A stretch of DNA of 54,314 nt from a virus: positions 1 through 54,314 of the IMG/VR virus record IMGVR_UViG_3300042868_004434; one strand, given 5' to 3'. The notes beneath the pieces are model-generated. The model made no database searches and was not told where the DNA came from. It saw nothing but the letters and a program-made list of their open reading frames with translations. Of this stretch, positions 1 through 7,240 are shown piece after piece. The translations under genes and the position numbers were made by a program. How positions within the stretch are numbered: position 1 is the stretch's first letter; every line of letters starts with the position of its first letter.

Positions 1-604
1 CCTGCCAGCGCAGTGTTTTCGTATCCGGTCTGGGTGTGTTCGGTACTTGTTGTTGCGTTTGTACCACCTCTTCCTGCTCTTGTAAAGAGGTTGGGCGGAA
101 TTTTTTAGCCTCGGCCGCACGAATCTTTGCATCGAACAGGGCTTCTTGTGCCTCCACAATAGCCTCGTTATCGAACGCATCCTGCGCTTCCCGCAACGCT
201 CGTTTGGCTTTCTCTACTGCGGAATCCGCAATAGTCAGGGCCTGCTCCACGTACTGCTTGCTGCCGCTGTCCACCACCGCGCGCAACTGGCGATTCTCGT
301 CTAGTAGCTGCTTGGCCGCGCGCTCCAGCTCCGCCTTTTCGCGCTCGATAAGTTCTTTGGCCCGTCGCTCGTCGTGGCGTGCGTGGGTCAGTTCTTTGAT
401 GCGGCCCTGCACTTTGTCGGAGTACGACTCCAGCTCGGCTTCGTCCGGGTCAGTTACTTCCTTGTCCAGTGGGCGACGGCCTTTGTCCTGCGCGGGCGTG
501 TCGTCGAGCACTTCAATTTCAAAGTCCTCGTCCTTGCCGGTGTCCGCGCCTACGGCTTTTGCCTCTTTCTCGTCTGGAAATTCAAATTCGTCTTTCACTG
601 CCAT
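1..604 (-). CDS. Putative scaffolding protein (partial, C-terminus off left edge)
   Basis: An open minus-strand frame starts with ATG at 604 (MAVKDEFEFPDEKEAKAV) and runs without a stop to the window edge, giving about 201 residues. The first 50 residues are strongly acidic. They are followed by a long charged helix (SYSDKVQGRIKELTHARHDE, then ELERAAKQLLDENRQLRAVV) with clear coiled-coil character, and then another helical Glu/Ala/Lys-rich stretch. An acidic N-terminus plus coiled coil directly downstream of portal and chaperonin genes is the usual picture for a podovirus capsid-assembly scaffold, which guides procapsid formation and leaves before or during packaging. The start lies one base after the stop of the GroES-like gene, so the two are probably co-translated. 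The major capsid gene would be expected next, beyond the left edge. The function is inferred from composition and position, not from a catalytic motif. Confidence 0.7.
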   Translation of the reverse strand, partial: MAVKDEFEFPDEKEAKAVGADTGKDEDFEIEVLDDTPAQDKGRRPLDKEVTDPDEAELESYSDKVQGRIKELTHARHDERRAKELIEREKAELERAAKQLLDENRQLRAVVDSGSKQYVEQALTIADSAVEKAKRALREAQDAFDNEAIVEAQEALFDAKIRAAEAKKFRPTSLQEQEEVVQTQQQVPNTPRPDTKTLRWQ

Positions 605-605
605 A

Positions 606-1046
606 TCAGCCTCCTACTCTGCTAATGCCGCGTGGGTCAGCCACGACTGCTTCGACTTGATCGTCGTTCAAGATACGCATTTCTTTGTCAAAAATCTTGA
701 AGCGGGTGCCTGCATACGTGCGCACCAAAATGAAATCGCCTGCCTTGCACCAAGGGCCGGATGGGAACTTCTTCCCATCCTTATAGGCATCGGGGCCCAC
801 GGCCAGAACGAACAACACCGCAGTGGCGTGCTCTTCCTGTTTGATGTAGTTGTCCGCGCGCACGATGCCTGTTTCGCCAAAGGTCTTAGCTACTTCAGGT
901 AACGCACACAGAATCTTGTACCCCTGCGGCTGCGGCAGGTACGTAGCTTTTTCACCGTCGGTCACACCCTCGTCGGGTGCTTCTTTTGGGGCAATCCCGG
1001 GTGGCAGGGCCAGCCCGGGCGGTAGGATAATTTCACTCTTCGTCAT
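606..1046 (-). CDS. GroES-like co-chaperonin
   Basis: This 146-residue protein has a Pro-rich N-terminal tail of about 45 residues and then a Cpn10-like beta-barrel: a YKILCALPEV opening strand, FGETGIVRADNY, a VLAVGPDAY turn typical of GroES barrels, CKAGDFILVRTYAG and a short C-terminal tail. The predicted role is to cap host GroEL, or replace GroES, during folding of the capsid protein in the cytoplasm. T4 gp31 is the classical phage example, although its sequence differs. The gene sits between portal and scaffold, which fits a job in head assembly. Its ATG lies inside the end of the upstream 67-aa gene (14-nt overlap) and its stop is one base before the scaffold start, so it belongs to the late operon. 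No GroEL-like gene is present in the window. Confidence 0.85.
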   Translation of the reverse strand: MTKSEIILPPGLALPPGIAPKEAPDEGVTDGEKATYLPQPQGYKILCALPEVAKTFGETGIVRADNYIKQEEHATAVLFVLAVGPDAYKDGKKFPSGPWCKAGDFILVRTYAGTRFKIFDKEMRILNDDQVEAVVADPRGISRVGG

Positions 1047-1236
1047 CTTGAGATACTTTCTGTAGCAGGGCCATTAAATGTTCCTCTGCCCGCGCTAGGC
1101 CCCGTATCACGCCGCAGAGTTCTCGATAAGCTTCAAAGGACTTACATTGGCCGTTGGCCAAGTCGTCCGCGTAGTTGTTCATGTCCTTACGGATGCTTTT
1201 ACGCAGTGCATCGGCAAACTGTTGTGTTTCGGTCAT
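1033..1236 (-). CDS. Small helical late protein (67 aa), unknown function
   Basis: This is a 67-residue, highly charged, wholly helical protein (FADALRKSIRKDMNNYADDL near the start, EEHLMALLQKVSQDDEE at the end). Its start overlaps the portal stop by four bases, and its end overlaps the GroES-like start, so it is translated within the assembly operon. Small helical proteins at this place, between portal and scaffold, are common in podovirus-type genomes, but their function is usually unassigned. No signal peptide, membrane segment or metal motif is visible. I did not recognise a family. Confidence 0.75.
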   Translation of the reverse strand: MTETQQFADALRKSIRKDMNNYADDLANGQCKSFEAYRELCGVIRGLARAEEHLMALLQKVSQDDEE

Positions 1237-3665
1237 TCTTTACTCCCGGGTTGGTTTTGTTGTGCCGCCGCCCGTTGCTGTGCAAGTAGCTGCGCTTGGT
1301 GTTTGGCCACGTCTACGCCCGTTTGCACGCCCGCGCGTTCTTGCTCGGACTTTATCCTTGCGTGATCTGTCATTACTTTGGCAGACAGTGCGTCTTTGCG
1401 CAGCTCCAAGTCGTCCTTTTTGGCGGCTAGGTCTCCGATGACCTTCATGCTCTTCAACTGTATCTCTTTGTCCTTTTGGTCGAGCTCCTGCTTCTGCATC
1501 TGCAGTACGGGGTCTTGTGCATCTTGCTCGGCCTTCTTGCGCGCTTGCTCTTGCTGCGACTGCTGCAATACCTGCTGTCCGGCCTGCGCCATCATCTGTG
1601 CCAACTGGTGCTCCATCTCTGGGCTCAGCGGCTTGCCGTCTTGCGGCAGCGCCATGCCCAACTGCTGCTCAATGCGCTGGCGGTACGCAAAGCCTGCGTG
1701 CTCCGCAATATGCGCCATCATGGCCGCTTGGATCATCGGGGCCCGGGGGTTCTGGCCCACCAGCTGCATGATGATCGGGTCTTGCATAGCCGACATGTGC
1801 ACCTGTATGTGCGCGTCGTGGTTCTGATTCTGGAACGCCTTGACCGGCTCACCTTTGAGCGCGGCCATGTTCTCGGACACCGGGTCTTTGGGTTTGGCAT
1901 CGTCGGGCAGCGGTAGTATTTTGTCTGCATTCTTGATGCCCAGCACGCCCAGCATCTGTCGATGTAGCTGTGGGAGGTCATAAATGTCCGGTGCCATCTG
2001 GGCCAGCTGCACCACAGCCTGATACTGCACAACCCGCTGACTCATGGTCGCCGCGTTGGGGTCGCTCACCGGGATAATGTCTACGTGCTCGTAGTCGGTC
2101 TTCTTGGCATGGCGGTTGACCTCACCAGTGGGGTCATACTCATAGTCGTCCTCGGTGTAATCGCGGATAATGCCTGCCAACAGTCGCAGCTCCTGCTTCA
2201 TGCTGTAGTGCATGCGCGCTTGCACGGCCGACATCACCTTCAACTGGCGCTCAAGCAAAGCCAGTGTTGTGCCCACCGGGGCCTGCGCCGACATGTCCGA
2301 CACCTTCATATCCGCCGTGGCAGCAAACCTGCGCCCCTCTTCCACAATGGTTCCAAGCAACTGGAACAGCACCATCGAAGGCTCTTTGTAAGGTAGCGGT
2401 AATATATTGTCGCGCAGTGCACCGGAACCGATGTCCACGTCACGGAACTCGCCCGGACTGATCGGGGTGTCGTCCCCTTTAATACGCAGGCCACGGGATT
2501 TCAGTCCGCCGGGCAGGTTGCTCAACGTCCCCGCATCCACCAACTGACGCATGATGCTTGTTGCGCTAGTGGCAAACCCGCCGATCAGGTGGAACAGCCC
2601 GAAACCGTAGGCTCCGAACCCGGGGATGTACTGGTAGTGCACAAAATGTTGTCGTTTCAAGCGCAGTGGGTCGCGCTCGTCCCAGTTACGGCGGATAGAC
2701 AGCACCTCGCTGGTGCCTTTGATCAACGTAACAACGTACGGCAGCGCAATCCCGGTTTCTTCGCCGTCGGCATCTGTGTCTTCGTACCCTTTGAGGTCTA
2801 GGTCTACGTGTACCTCATACAAAATGTGGCGCTCGTCATTCAAATCACTGAAGCCGGTCTCTTTGTCCTTGGCTTTTTTAATGTCGTCAAGGTCTGTCAA
2901 CGGGGTGTCGCTGATCTCAACGTCCTTGTAGAACCCCGCATGCTGCAATTTCTTGATGTCGTTGGTGGTTTTACGCATAACGTGCGTCAACCGGTAGCAT
3001 GTATCCAAATCCGTGGTGCCGTACGGCAGAATAATGTCCTCTGCGGGCACAAAAACCGACGTTTGACGGCCCATGCTGGGGTCGTAGTACACCTTTTTGA
3101 ACGCACTACCGGTGGCTGGCAGGCTCCAAAGCATGCGCTCGTGCTCTGGGCGGTACTCCCGCATCACGTCCGTCATCTCGTAGTTCAAGTCGTGCTCAAC
3201 ACGCTTGGCCGCAGCCTCTTTCTCGGGCGTTTCTTTGCCAACGATCTTGGTACGCACAGGGCCTTGCGCGGGGAAAGCCTCAGTGATGGCCTCCGACTGA
3301 AACCGCACAATCGCTTCGGTAATCATGGGGTGAAAAACCCCGCACGCGCCGTCCCACGGCTCAGTGCGCTCCTCATATTTAAGCCCCAGCAGTTTCAACC
3401 CGTTGGTGTAGGCCTGCTCCCAGTCCTTGCGGCTGGCAATATCCTCACCAATAGAGGCGTCTAGGTCGGAGGCCAGCGCGGTTAATGCCCGCTCATCCAT
3501 GTCTTCGGCCAAATTGGCCCCGAACTCAGGTGCCGCTACCTCAACTTCGATCTCCAGCTCGGCCCCGTCAGGGATGATCTCTACTTCAATGCCCTCCATG
3601 TCCTGCGCGGCTGCGGCGAGTCCTTGTGGTGCCTGTGTAAAGGCGCGGTCTATGTTAGTGGCCAT
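1233..3665 (-). CDS. Portal protein (P22-like, podovirus type)
   Basis: This 810-residue protein would form the dodecameric portal ring at the capsid vertex, through which DNA is packaged and ejected. Support comes from an acidic N-terminus (about 1-60), then the portal core (RKDWEQAYTNGLKLLGLKYE, WDGACGVFHPMITEAIVRFQ, GSAFKKVYYDPSMGR, VHYQYIPGFGAYGFG), which resembles P22-type phage portals. The C-terminal region (about 690-805) is very rich in Gln, Lys and Ala and predicted coiled coil, like the long helical barrel of P22 portals that projects into the capsid. The length is somewhat above that of P22 gp1 (about 725 aa). The gene follows the large terminase and a small Gly-rich protein, the usual head-module order. 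ATG at 3665 is chosen because the next gene upstream ends at 3667. Confidence 0.93.
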   Translation of the reverse strand: MATNIDRAFTQAPQGLAAAAQDMEGIEVEIIPDGAELEIEVEVAAPEFGANLAEDMDERALTALASDLDASIGEDIASRKDWEQAYTNGLKLLGLKYEERTEPWDGACGVFHPMITEAIVRFQSEAITEAFPAQGPVRTKIVGKETPEKEAAAKRVEHDLNYEMTDVMREYRPEHERMLWSLPATGSAFKKVYYDPSMGRQTSVFVPAEDIILPYGTTDLDTCYRLTHVMRKTTNDIKKLQHAGFYKDVEISDTPLTDLDDIKKAKDKETGFSDLNDERHILYEVHVDLDLKGYEDTDADGEETGIALPYVVTLIKGTSEVLSIRRNWDERDPLRLKRQHFVHYQYIPGFGAYGFGLFHLIGGFATSATSIMRQLVDAGTLSNLPGGLKSRGLRIKGDDTPISPGEFRDVDIGSGALRDNILPLPYKEPSMVLFQLLGTIVEEGRRFAATADMKVSDMSAQAPVGTTLALLERQLKVMSAVQARMHYSMKQELRLLAGIIRDYTEDDYEYDPTGEVNRHAKKTDYEHVDIIPVSDPNAATMSQRVVQYQAVVQLAQMAPDIYDLPQLHRQMLGVLGIKNADKILPLPDDAKPKDPVSENMAALKGEPVKAFQNQNHDAHIQVHMSAMQDPIIMQLVGQNPRAPMIQAAMMAHIAEHAGFAYRQRIEQQLGMALPQDGKPLSPEMEHQLAQMMAQAGQQVLQQSQQEQARKKAEQDAQDPVLQMQKQELDQKDKEIQLKSMKVIGDLAAKKDDLELRKDALSAKVMTDHARIKSEQERAGVQTGVDVAKHQAQLLAQQRAAAQQNQPGSKE

Positions 3666-3666
3666 A

Positions 3667-4095
3667 TTAAACTTTCTTTGCCTTGCCGTAGCCTCTATAC
3701 CCGGTCACACGCCCGCCTTTGGAAAACATGCCTTGGCGTGCAATGGGGTTTGTTTCTTCCAGTCGGCCCATACCGCCGCCCCCTCCTCCGCCCGCCCGCC
3801 CGCTTGCGGAACGCCCTATGGCTTCCTTAATGCGTCCTGTAGCGTCAAATACGGATGGCGTTTTGCTTTTTGCGCCAGCATCTTGAATCCTTTCGGCGGC
3901 GGCGGCGTTGGCCGCTTTTTTTGCGGCGGCATACTCTAGCTTTGCCGCCGTTTTTTCCGCTTGTGTTGCGGCGGTGGCTTGCCGCTCTTGCGCTGTACGA
4001 TACTTGCGGTTCAAGTCATCTTTCTCACCGGTGTTTAGTAGGTTGCGGTCATACTGGGCTAGTGCCGCAGCTTCGAGGGTGTTTTTGGGTGCCAT
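3667..4095 (-). CDS. Small Gly/Ala-rich structural-type protein (142 aa)
   Basis: The 142-residue protein has an Ala/Lys/Gln-rich helical region at about 30-85 (coiled coil), then a poly-glycine run (RAGGGGGGGMGR near residue 107) and a short basic C-terminus with a Gly/Lys/Tyr motif (GGRVTGYRGYGKAKK). Basic Gly-rich tails of this kind recur in small head-module proteins of podovirus-like phages. A role in head completion or DNA contact is possible but not shown. It lies between large terminase and portal. AGGA is placed five bases before the ATG at 4095. No enzymatic motif is seen. Confidence 0.7.
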   Translation of the reverse strand: MAPKNTLEAAALAQYDRNLLNTGEKDDLNRKYRTAQERQATAATQAEKTAAKLEYAAAKKAANAAAAERIQDAGAKSKTPSVFDATGRIKEAIGRSASGRAGGGGGGGMGRLEETNPIARQGMFSKGGRVTGYRGYGKAKKV

Positions 4096-4103
4096 TTTTA
4101 GTC

Positions 4104-6524
4104 CTAGTAGTACGCGGCGCGTGCGCGCCTAAACAGTTGGGGTTCGTCCGGTTCGTCGGACGCAAGGCGTATTAAACCACCTTGGCGGATGCGCAGCAAT
4201 GCTTGACTCACCGTATCCACGATGTCATCGAACTCGCCATTCGGAAATTCGGCCACTTGGTCGATCACCTCTTGCGCCCACCGGGTCTCTGGGGCCCACA
4301 CCATGCCGGAGCTGAACATGTCCGCTACGGCGTTGACCCGCACTCGCTTGTCGTTGCCTCGGCTGGGCGTAAACTCGTGAATTGGTAAGCCCGTGGCCCG
4401 CATCTCCTGTATCAAGGGGGCTCCGGCGGCTTTCTTCTCAATCACCACCATGTCCGGCTCCCACTCTCGGTAGTACTCGAACGCAAACTTCTTGAGCTCG
4501 GGGAACTCCTTACGACCATACCAGCAGTCGAGTAGCATTATCTGATCTTGATTCTCTTCCTCGTTGAACCACACGCCCCATGTTGTTACTGCACTGGGGT
4601 CGGAGCTGTCATTTTTGCCGTGGGCGGTATCCCATGACTGCAGGATGATGTCGCATTTCGGAGGCTTGGCCCCGGCCCAGCGCCGCCACCATTCGCGTTT
4701 TATCAGTGCGCCCTCCTCGGAGGTGGGCTCTTGCATGTATTGGGCAGCCCAGAACTGCGGCGCCATGCCCGCTTTCTTCGCCATAAGTTGTTCTACTGGC
4801 CATTGTTCTGGCCAAAGGCTCTTGCCGGACGGCATTATCGCGGGGAAGCGTACCTCGTTCCAAGGCAAGCTGTCGGGGTTGTTCTCGGCCCACATCAACG
4901 CCCGTCCGATAGGGTCTTTCTTCCCCCAGCGCGTGTTATGGCTCACCACGCCGTTGGCTATGAAGTTCTCGGTACGCTCGACCTCCATGTCAAAAACAGG
5001 CTCGTACCCATCTTCGACAATCTCAACAATCGCATCTGGAATGGTATCGCACGTATCTTGCAGCGGCTTCAAGCACTTCTGGTGTTTTACCTCGCCCGAT
5101 AGCAAGGTTGCAGTCGTTACACAGGAGCCCTCTAACTTTGTTCGTGTCGTGACAGTGATCGACGTAGAGTTTTGGCGTTTGCCCTGCTCTTGAATTCTCT
5201 CTTGTTGGTAGTTGCCTACAGATTGCACAACAGCCCTCTTGGCTTTCGCACATAGCGTCGTAAGTTTCCGTAGAAATACCATACCGATATTTAAGGTGGC
5301 TTTCACGCTTTTGCGCATCTGTGAGACGGTACTTTCCTTCTCTCCACACTTTCTTGCCGTGGCAACTTTTGCACAGCCCTTTTGCAGAGACGGGTTCGCT
5401 ACAACCTTCCGTTGTGCATTCGACACCGCGCCACTTACCCCAATGCCCTGCGCCGCGCTGCCCGAGTCGCCCATCTGCTCGCAGTTTTCGTCCGTAGCAC
5501 AGCTTGCACAACCCCTTGGCTTTGACGGGTCGCAGGCAGCCTGCGGTTGCACAACCACTACTAGGCAATCCCCCACCTTTAGGTCTCGTACTCTCACCCA
5601 TGATCTGACTCCGTTTCGATCAACAAGAAAAGGATGTCTCTTGTTTGCACGGACGATTTTACCAGAAGTCGTTGTTATTTTGTAAACAAAATCGGAAGGA
5701 TGCTTAATCCAATTTGTTATGCGGGAGGTATTTATTATTCCGTTGTCATATGTAGCAACGGTGTCCCCTACTTGTATGTGCTGAATTTCTTTCTCAGTTT
5801 CGTCTGCCATCAACACGCGCGTTTCGGCTGTCATGCACCCAATCATGATGATCCGCCCGCCCGGCATCAAGCGCTGCAACGGGCCCACCTGCACATACTC
5901 CCACGCGGTAGCGAAGGCTTTGTCGGGGTCTCCCGCCAGTACGGCCTGCTCGGACACCAAGTCATCGGCAATCAGCAAGTGCGCGCCGCGCCCGGCCACC
6001 GAACCACCGATACCAACCGCAAGGTACATGCCGCCCTTGGTTGTCGTCCAGTCGCCCGACGCGCTCTTGTCGCGGCTCACCACGGTGTCAGGGAATATCT
6101 GGCGGTACACCTCGCTGTCGATCATGTTCCGTATCTTGCGCCCGAAGGTGGCGGACAAGTCTGCGGTGTGGGTGACCATCATGATCTGGTGGTTCGGGTG
6201 CTGCCCCAAATACCACGCTACGAACAGGTACGAGATCGTCTCAGATTTACCAAAGCGCGGGGCCATGCTGACGGTCAAGCGTAGCTCCTCCCCGGTGGCC
6301 ACCTTGTGCAGCAGTGGGCGCATGTGTTTGTGGTGGGGCCCGACCTTGAACTCCGGGTAAACACGTTTACAGAAAGCCAGAAAGTCCGTCTTGGCGTTGA
6401 GTATGGCCCGTTTGTCCTCCAGCGCCTCTAGGTCGGCTAGCAGCTGCGCCTTCTCTGCAGCGGGCATGGCGGGTAGGTTCGCCAGTAGCGCGGCTACGGC
6501 TTCGGGGGACAGGTCGTCAAGCAT
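4104..6524 (-). CDS. terL: Large terminase subunit (ATPase-nuclease) interrupted by an intein
   Basis: The primary product is 806 residues; after splicing the motor would be 505 residues. The Walker A-type loop is MAPRFGKSE (about 87-95) and Walker B is LLIADD (183-188). The conserved motif that follows in terminases (IIMIG/TRW) is split: residues 230-530 are an intein beginning with Cys230 and ending HN530, with Thr531 as the +1 nucleophile. The C-terminal RNase H-like nuclease keeps its acidic residues: Asp632 in SWDTAH, Glu696 in VVIEK, and Asp766/767/770 in FDDIVD. The protein cuts concatemeric DNA and pumps it through the portal. The start at 6524 overlaps the small terminase end by eight bases and has AAGGA six bases upstream. 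Because the intein sits in a catalytic motif, unspliced protein should be inactive. Residues about 308-501 are also read in another frame as an endonuclease gene. Confidence 0.95.
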   Translation of the reverse strand: MLDDLSPEAVAALLANLPAMPAAEKAQLLADLEALEDKRAILNAKTDFLAFCKRVYPEFKVGPHHKHMRPLLHKVATGEELRLTVSMAPRFGKSETISYLFVAWYLGQHPNHQIMMVTHTADLSATFGRKIRNMIDSEVYRQIFPDTVVSRDKSASGDWTTTKGGMYLAVGIGGSVAGRGAHLLIADDLVSEQAVLAGDPDKAFATAWEYVQVGPLQRLMPGGRIIMIGCMTAETRVLMADETEKEIQHIQVGDTVATYDNGIINTSRITNWIKHPSDFVYKITTTSGKIVRANKRHPFLVDRNGVRSWVRVRDLKVGDCLVVVVQPQAACDPSKPRGCASCATDENCEQMGDSGSAAQGIGVSGAVSNAQRKVVANPSLQKGCAKVATARKCGEKESTVSQMRKSVKATLNIGMVFLRKLTTLCAKAKRAVVQSVGNYQQERIQEQGKRQNSTSITVTTRTKLEGSCVTTATLLSGEVKHQKCLKPLQDTCDTIPDAIVEIVEDGYEPVFDMEVERTENFIANGVVSHNTRWGKKDPIGRALMWAENNPDSLPWNEVRFPAIMPSGKSLWPEQWPVEQLMAKKAGMAPQFWAAQYMQEPTSEEGALIKREWWRRWAGAKPPKCDIILQSWDTAHGKNDSSDPSAVTTWGVWFNEEENQDQIMLLDCWYGRKEFPELKKFAFEYYREWEPDMVVIEKKAAGAPLIQEMRATGLPIHEFTPSRGNDKRVRVNAVADMFSSGMVWAPETRWAQEVIDQVAEFPNGEFDDIVDTVSQALLRIRQGGLIRLASDEPDEPQLFRRARAAYY
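4935..5837 (-). other. Intein (about 301 aa) within the large terminase
   Basis: The intein runs from Cys230 to Asn530 of the terminase frame. The N-terminal Hint block is CMTAETRVLM...VGDTVATYDNG. A block-B-like region (GKIVRANKRHPFLVD) and the DLKVGDCLVVV strand close the first half. The C-terminal half has a block-F-like stretch (EPVFDMEVERTENFIANG) and block G VVSHN, followed by Thr as the first C-extein residue. All residues expected for Cys1-type splicing are visible, including Cys1, block-B His, penultimate His and terminal Asn. The roughly 170 residues between the two halves do not look like a folded domain (many Lys, Ser, Thr and Cys; no hydrophobic core). They coincide with the out-of-frame endonuclease gene at 5023-5601. 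This stretch remains free of stop codons, so a continuous precursor can be made. Confidence 0.92.
5023..5601 (-). CDS. Endonuclease VII-type HNH endonuclease, nested out of frame inside the intein
   Basis: A 192-residue protein is encoded on the same strand as the terminase but in a different frame: its codons lie two bases downstream of terminase codons. It has two tandem Cys-rich repeats (CATAGCLRPVKAKGLCKLC, about 17-35; CTTEGCSEPVSAKGLCKSC, about 62-80) that look like small zinc-binding units. These are followed by an endonuclease VII-like core: CAICRQ, LYVDHCHDT (catalytic Asp-His, near 148-151), VRGLLCNDCNLAIG and a C-terminal helix. ATG at 5601 has GGAG seven bases upstream, so independent translation is likely. 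The position argues for a homing endonuclease that mobilises the intein. Recombination (Holliday-junction) endonuclease activity is the alternative, since the fold is shared. The overlap reaches into the first Hint half of the intein and ends just before block F. Confidence 0.88.
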   Translation of the reverse strand: MGESTRPKGGGLPSSGCATAGCLRPVKAKGLCKLCYGRKLRADGRLGQRGAGHWGKWRGVECTTEGCSEPVSAKGLCKSCHGKKVWREGKYRLTDAQKRESHLKYRYGISTETYDAMCESQEGCCAICRQLPTRENSRAGQTPKLYVDHCHDTNKVRGLLCNDCNLAIGRGKTPEVLEAAARYVRYHSRCDC

Positions 6525-7161
6525 CGCCGTCCTTGGCCTTGACTTCCAGTGTCTCTATCTCCTGCACGGGCGGGAGCATGCTGGCCAGCTTAGCGCGGAT
6601 GCGCGCTTCGATCTCGTCTGCCGATGATTCTTTGTGGGTCACTTCGACCCGGGTGGTGAAGCTGTCGATGCCGGTCAGCTTGCCGGTAAGCTCGAGCGCT
6701 TTGAGGCGTATCTTGGCGTCGGCGTGTTTGGTTTCTTCGAGGAGTTTGGCCACCACGTAGCCGCGCAGCTCCTTGGCCTGCTCGATGTATTCCCAGTCGT
6801 ATTCGGACAGCATGCCTGCTAGGTGGCGTACCGCTGGTGGGACTTTGAGCGCGAGTATCGCTTTTTGTTTTTCCGCCTCGGTCTGGGCGGGGTTGGTCAC
6901 GGCGGCGAAAGCCGAACGTGCTAGGTGAAGCTGGTCAGCTTCGATCACATCGTCACAAGACCCCAGCGATGCCATGAACTCGGCCGTGCTGGCTTGGGCG
7001 GACAGGAGCGTGGCTGTGGATGCGTCCTCCAGATCAACGAAGTCCTCGGCATCCAACTGTGCGATGTGATTAAAAATTCCGGTGCCCATATTCCTTTTGC
7101 GCTTGTAGGGTTTAGCGTGAGCATAGTGTACACTAGCTTTGCCTGTGTCGCAAACGGGCAT
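6517..7161 (-). CDS. Putative small terminase subunit
   Basis: The recognisable body starts at MGTGIFNHIAQLDAEDFVDL and has long helices (EYDWEYIEQAKELRGYVVAK, DAKIRLKALELTGKLTGIDS) and an acidic end (EIETLEVKAKDGDA). A helical protein of this size directly upstream of, and overlapping, the large terminase is expected to be the DNA-recognition subunit of the packaging motor. Two starts are plausible. ATG at 7161 has a strong GGGAGAAAGACAC site of the type used by many genes here and gives 214 aa. ATG at 7089 gives 190 aa and begins at what looks like a natural N-terminus, but its AGGA is only three bases away. A weak promoter-like pair lies between the two starts, so both forms could exist. 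No classical HTH motif was recognised by eye, so the assignment rests mainly on position. Confidence 0.72.
   Translation of the reverse strand: MPVCDTGKASVHYAHAKPYKRKRNMGTGIFNHIAQLDAEDFVDLEDASTATLLSAQASTAEFMASLGSCDDVIEADQLHLARSAFAAVTNPAQTEAEKQKAILALKVPPAVRHLAGMLSEYDWEYIEQAKELRGYVVAKLLEETKHADAKIRLKALELTGKLTGIDSFTTRVEVTHKESSADEIEARIRAKLASMLPPVQEIETLEVKAKDGDA
7125..7153 (-). promoter_or_regulatory. Weak sigma70-like promoter candidate before the terminase genes
   Basis: On the minus strand TTGCGA (7153-7148) and TACACT (7130-7125) are separated by 17 bases, each matching four of six consensus positions. The site would start transcription just upstream of the shorter terminase small-subunit start at 7089. 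Matches of this quality occur by chance, so it is only a candidate. Confidence 0.3.
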
Positions 7162-7180
7162 GTGTCTTTCTCCCTGATTG

Positions 7181-7237
7181 CCGAGGTCGCTCCCCGGTCT
7201 TTGATCCCCGACGTTGCAAGACCTCGGGGATTTTTTT
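7181..7237. promoter_or_regulatory. Competing inverted repeats with a T-run (attenuator-like)
   Basis: Two stems share bases. Stem 1 pairs ATCCCCGA (7204-7211) with TCGGGGAT (7224-7231) and is followed on the plus strand by seven T (7231-7237), which is a good rho-independent terminator read left to right. Stem 2 pairs CCGAGGTC (7181-7188) with GACCTCGG (7220-7227), and cannot form together with stem 1. On the minus strand the same arms lie in the leader of the terminase genes, about 20-75 bases before the strong ribosome site at 7161, but there the T-run becomes an A-run before the stem. It is thus either a plus-strand terminator blocking antisense reading or a switching leader structure. 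Confidence 0.55.
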
Positions 7238-7240
7238 GGG

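Noticed and set aside
36-902. A 288-codon plus-strand frame at the left edge
   Set aside because: It runs opposite the scaffold and GroES-like genes and its Ser/Ala/Arg-rich translation is an antisense artefact.
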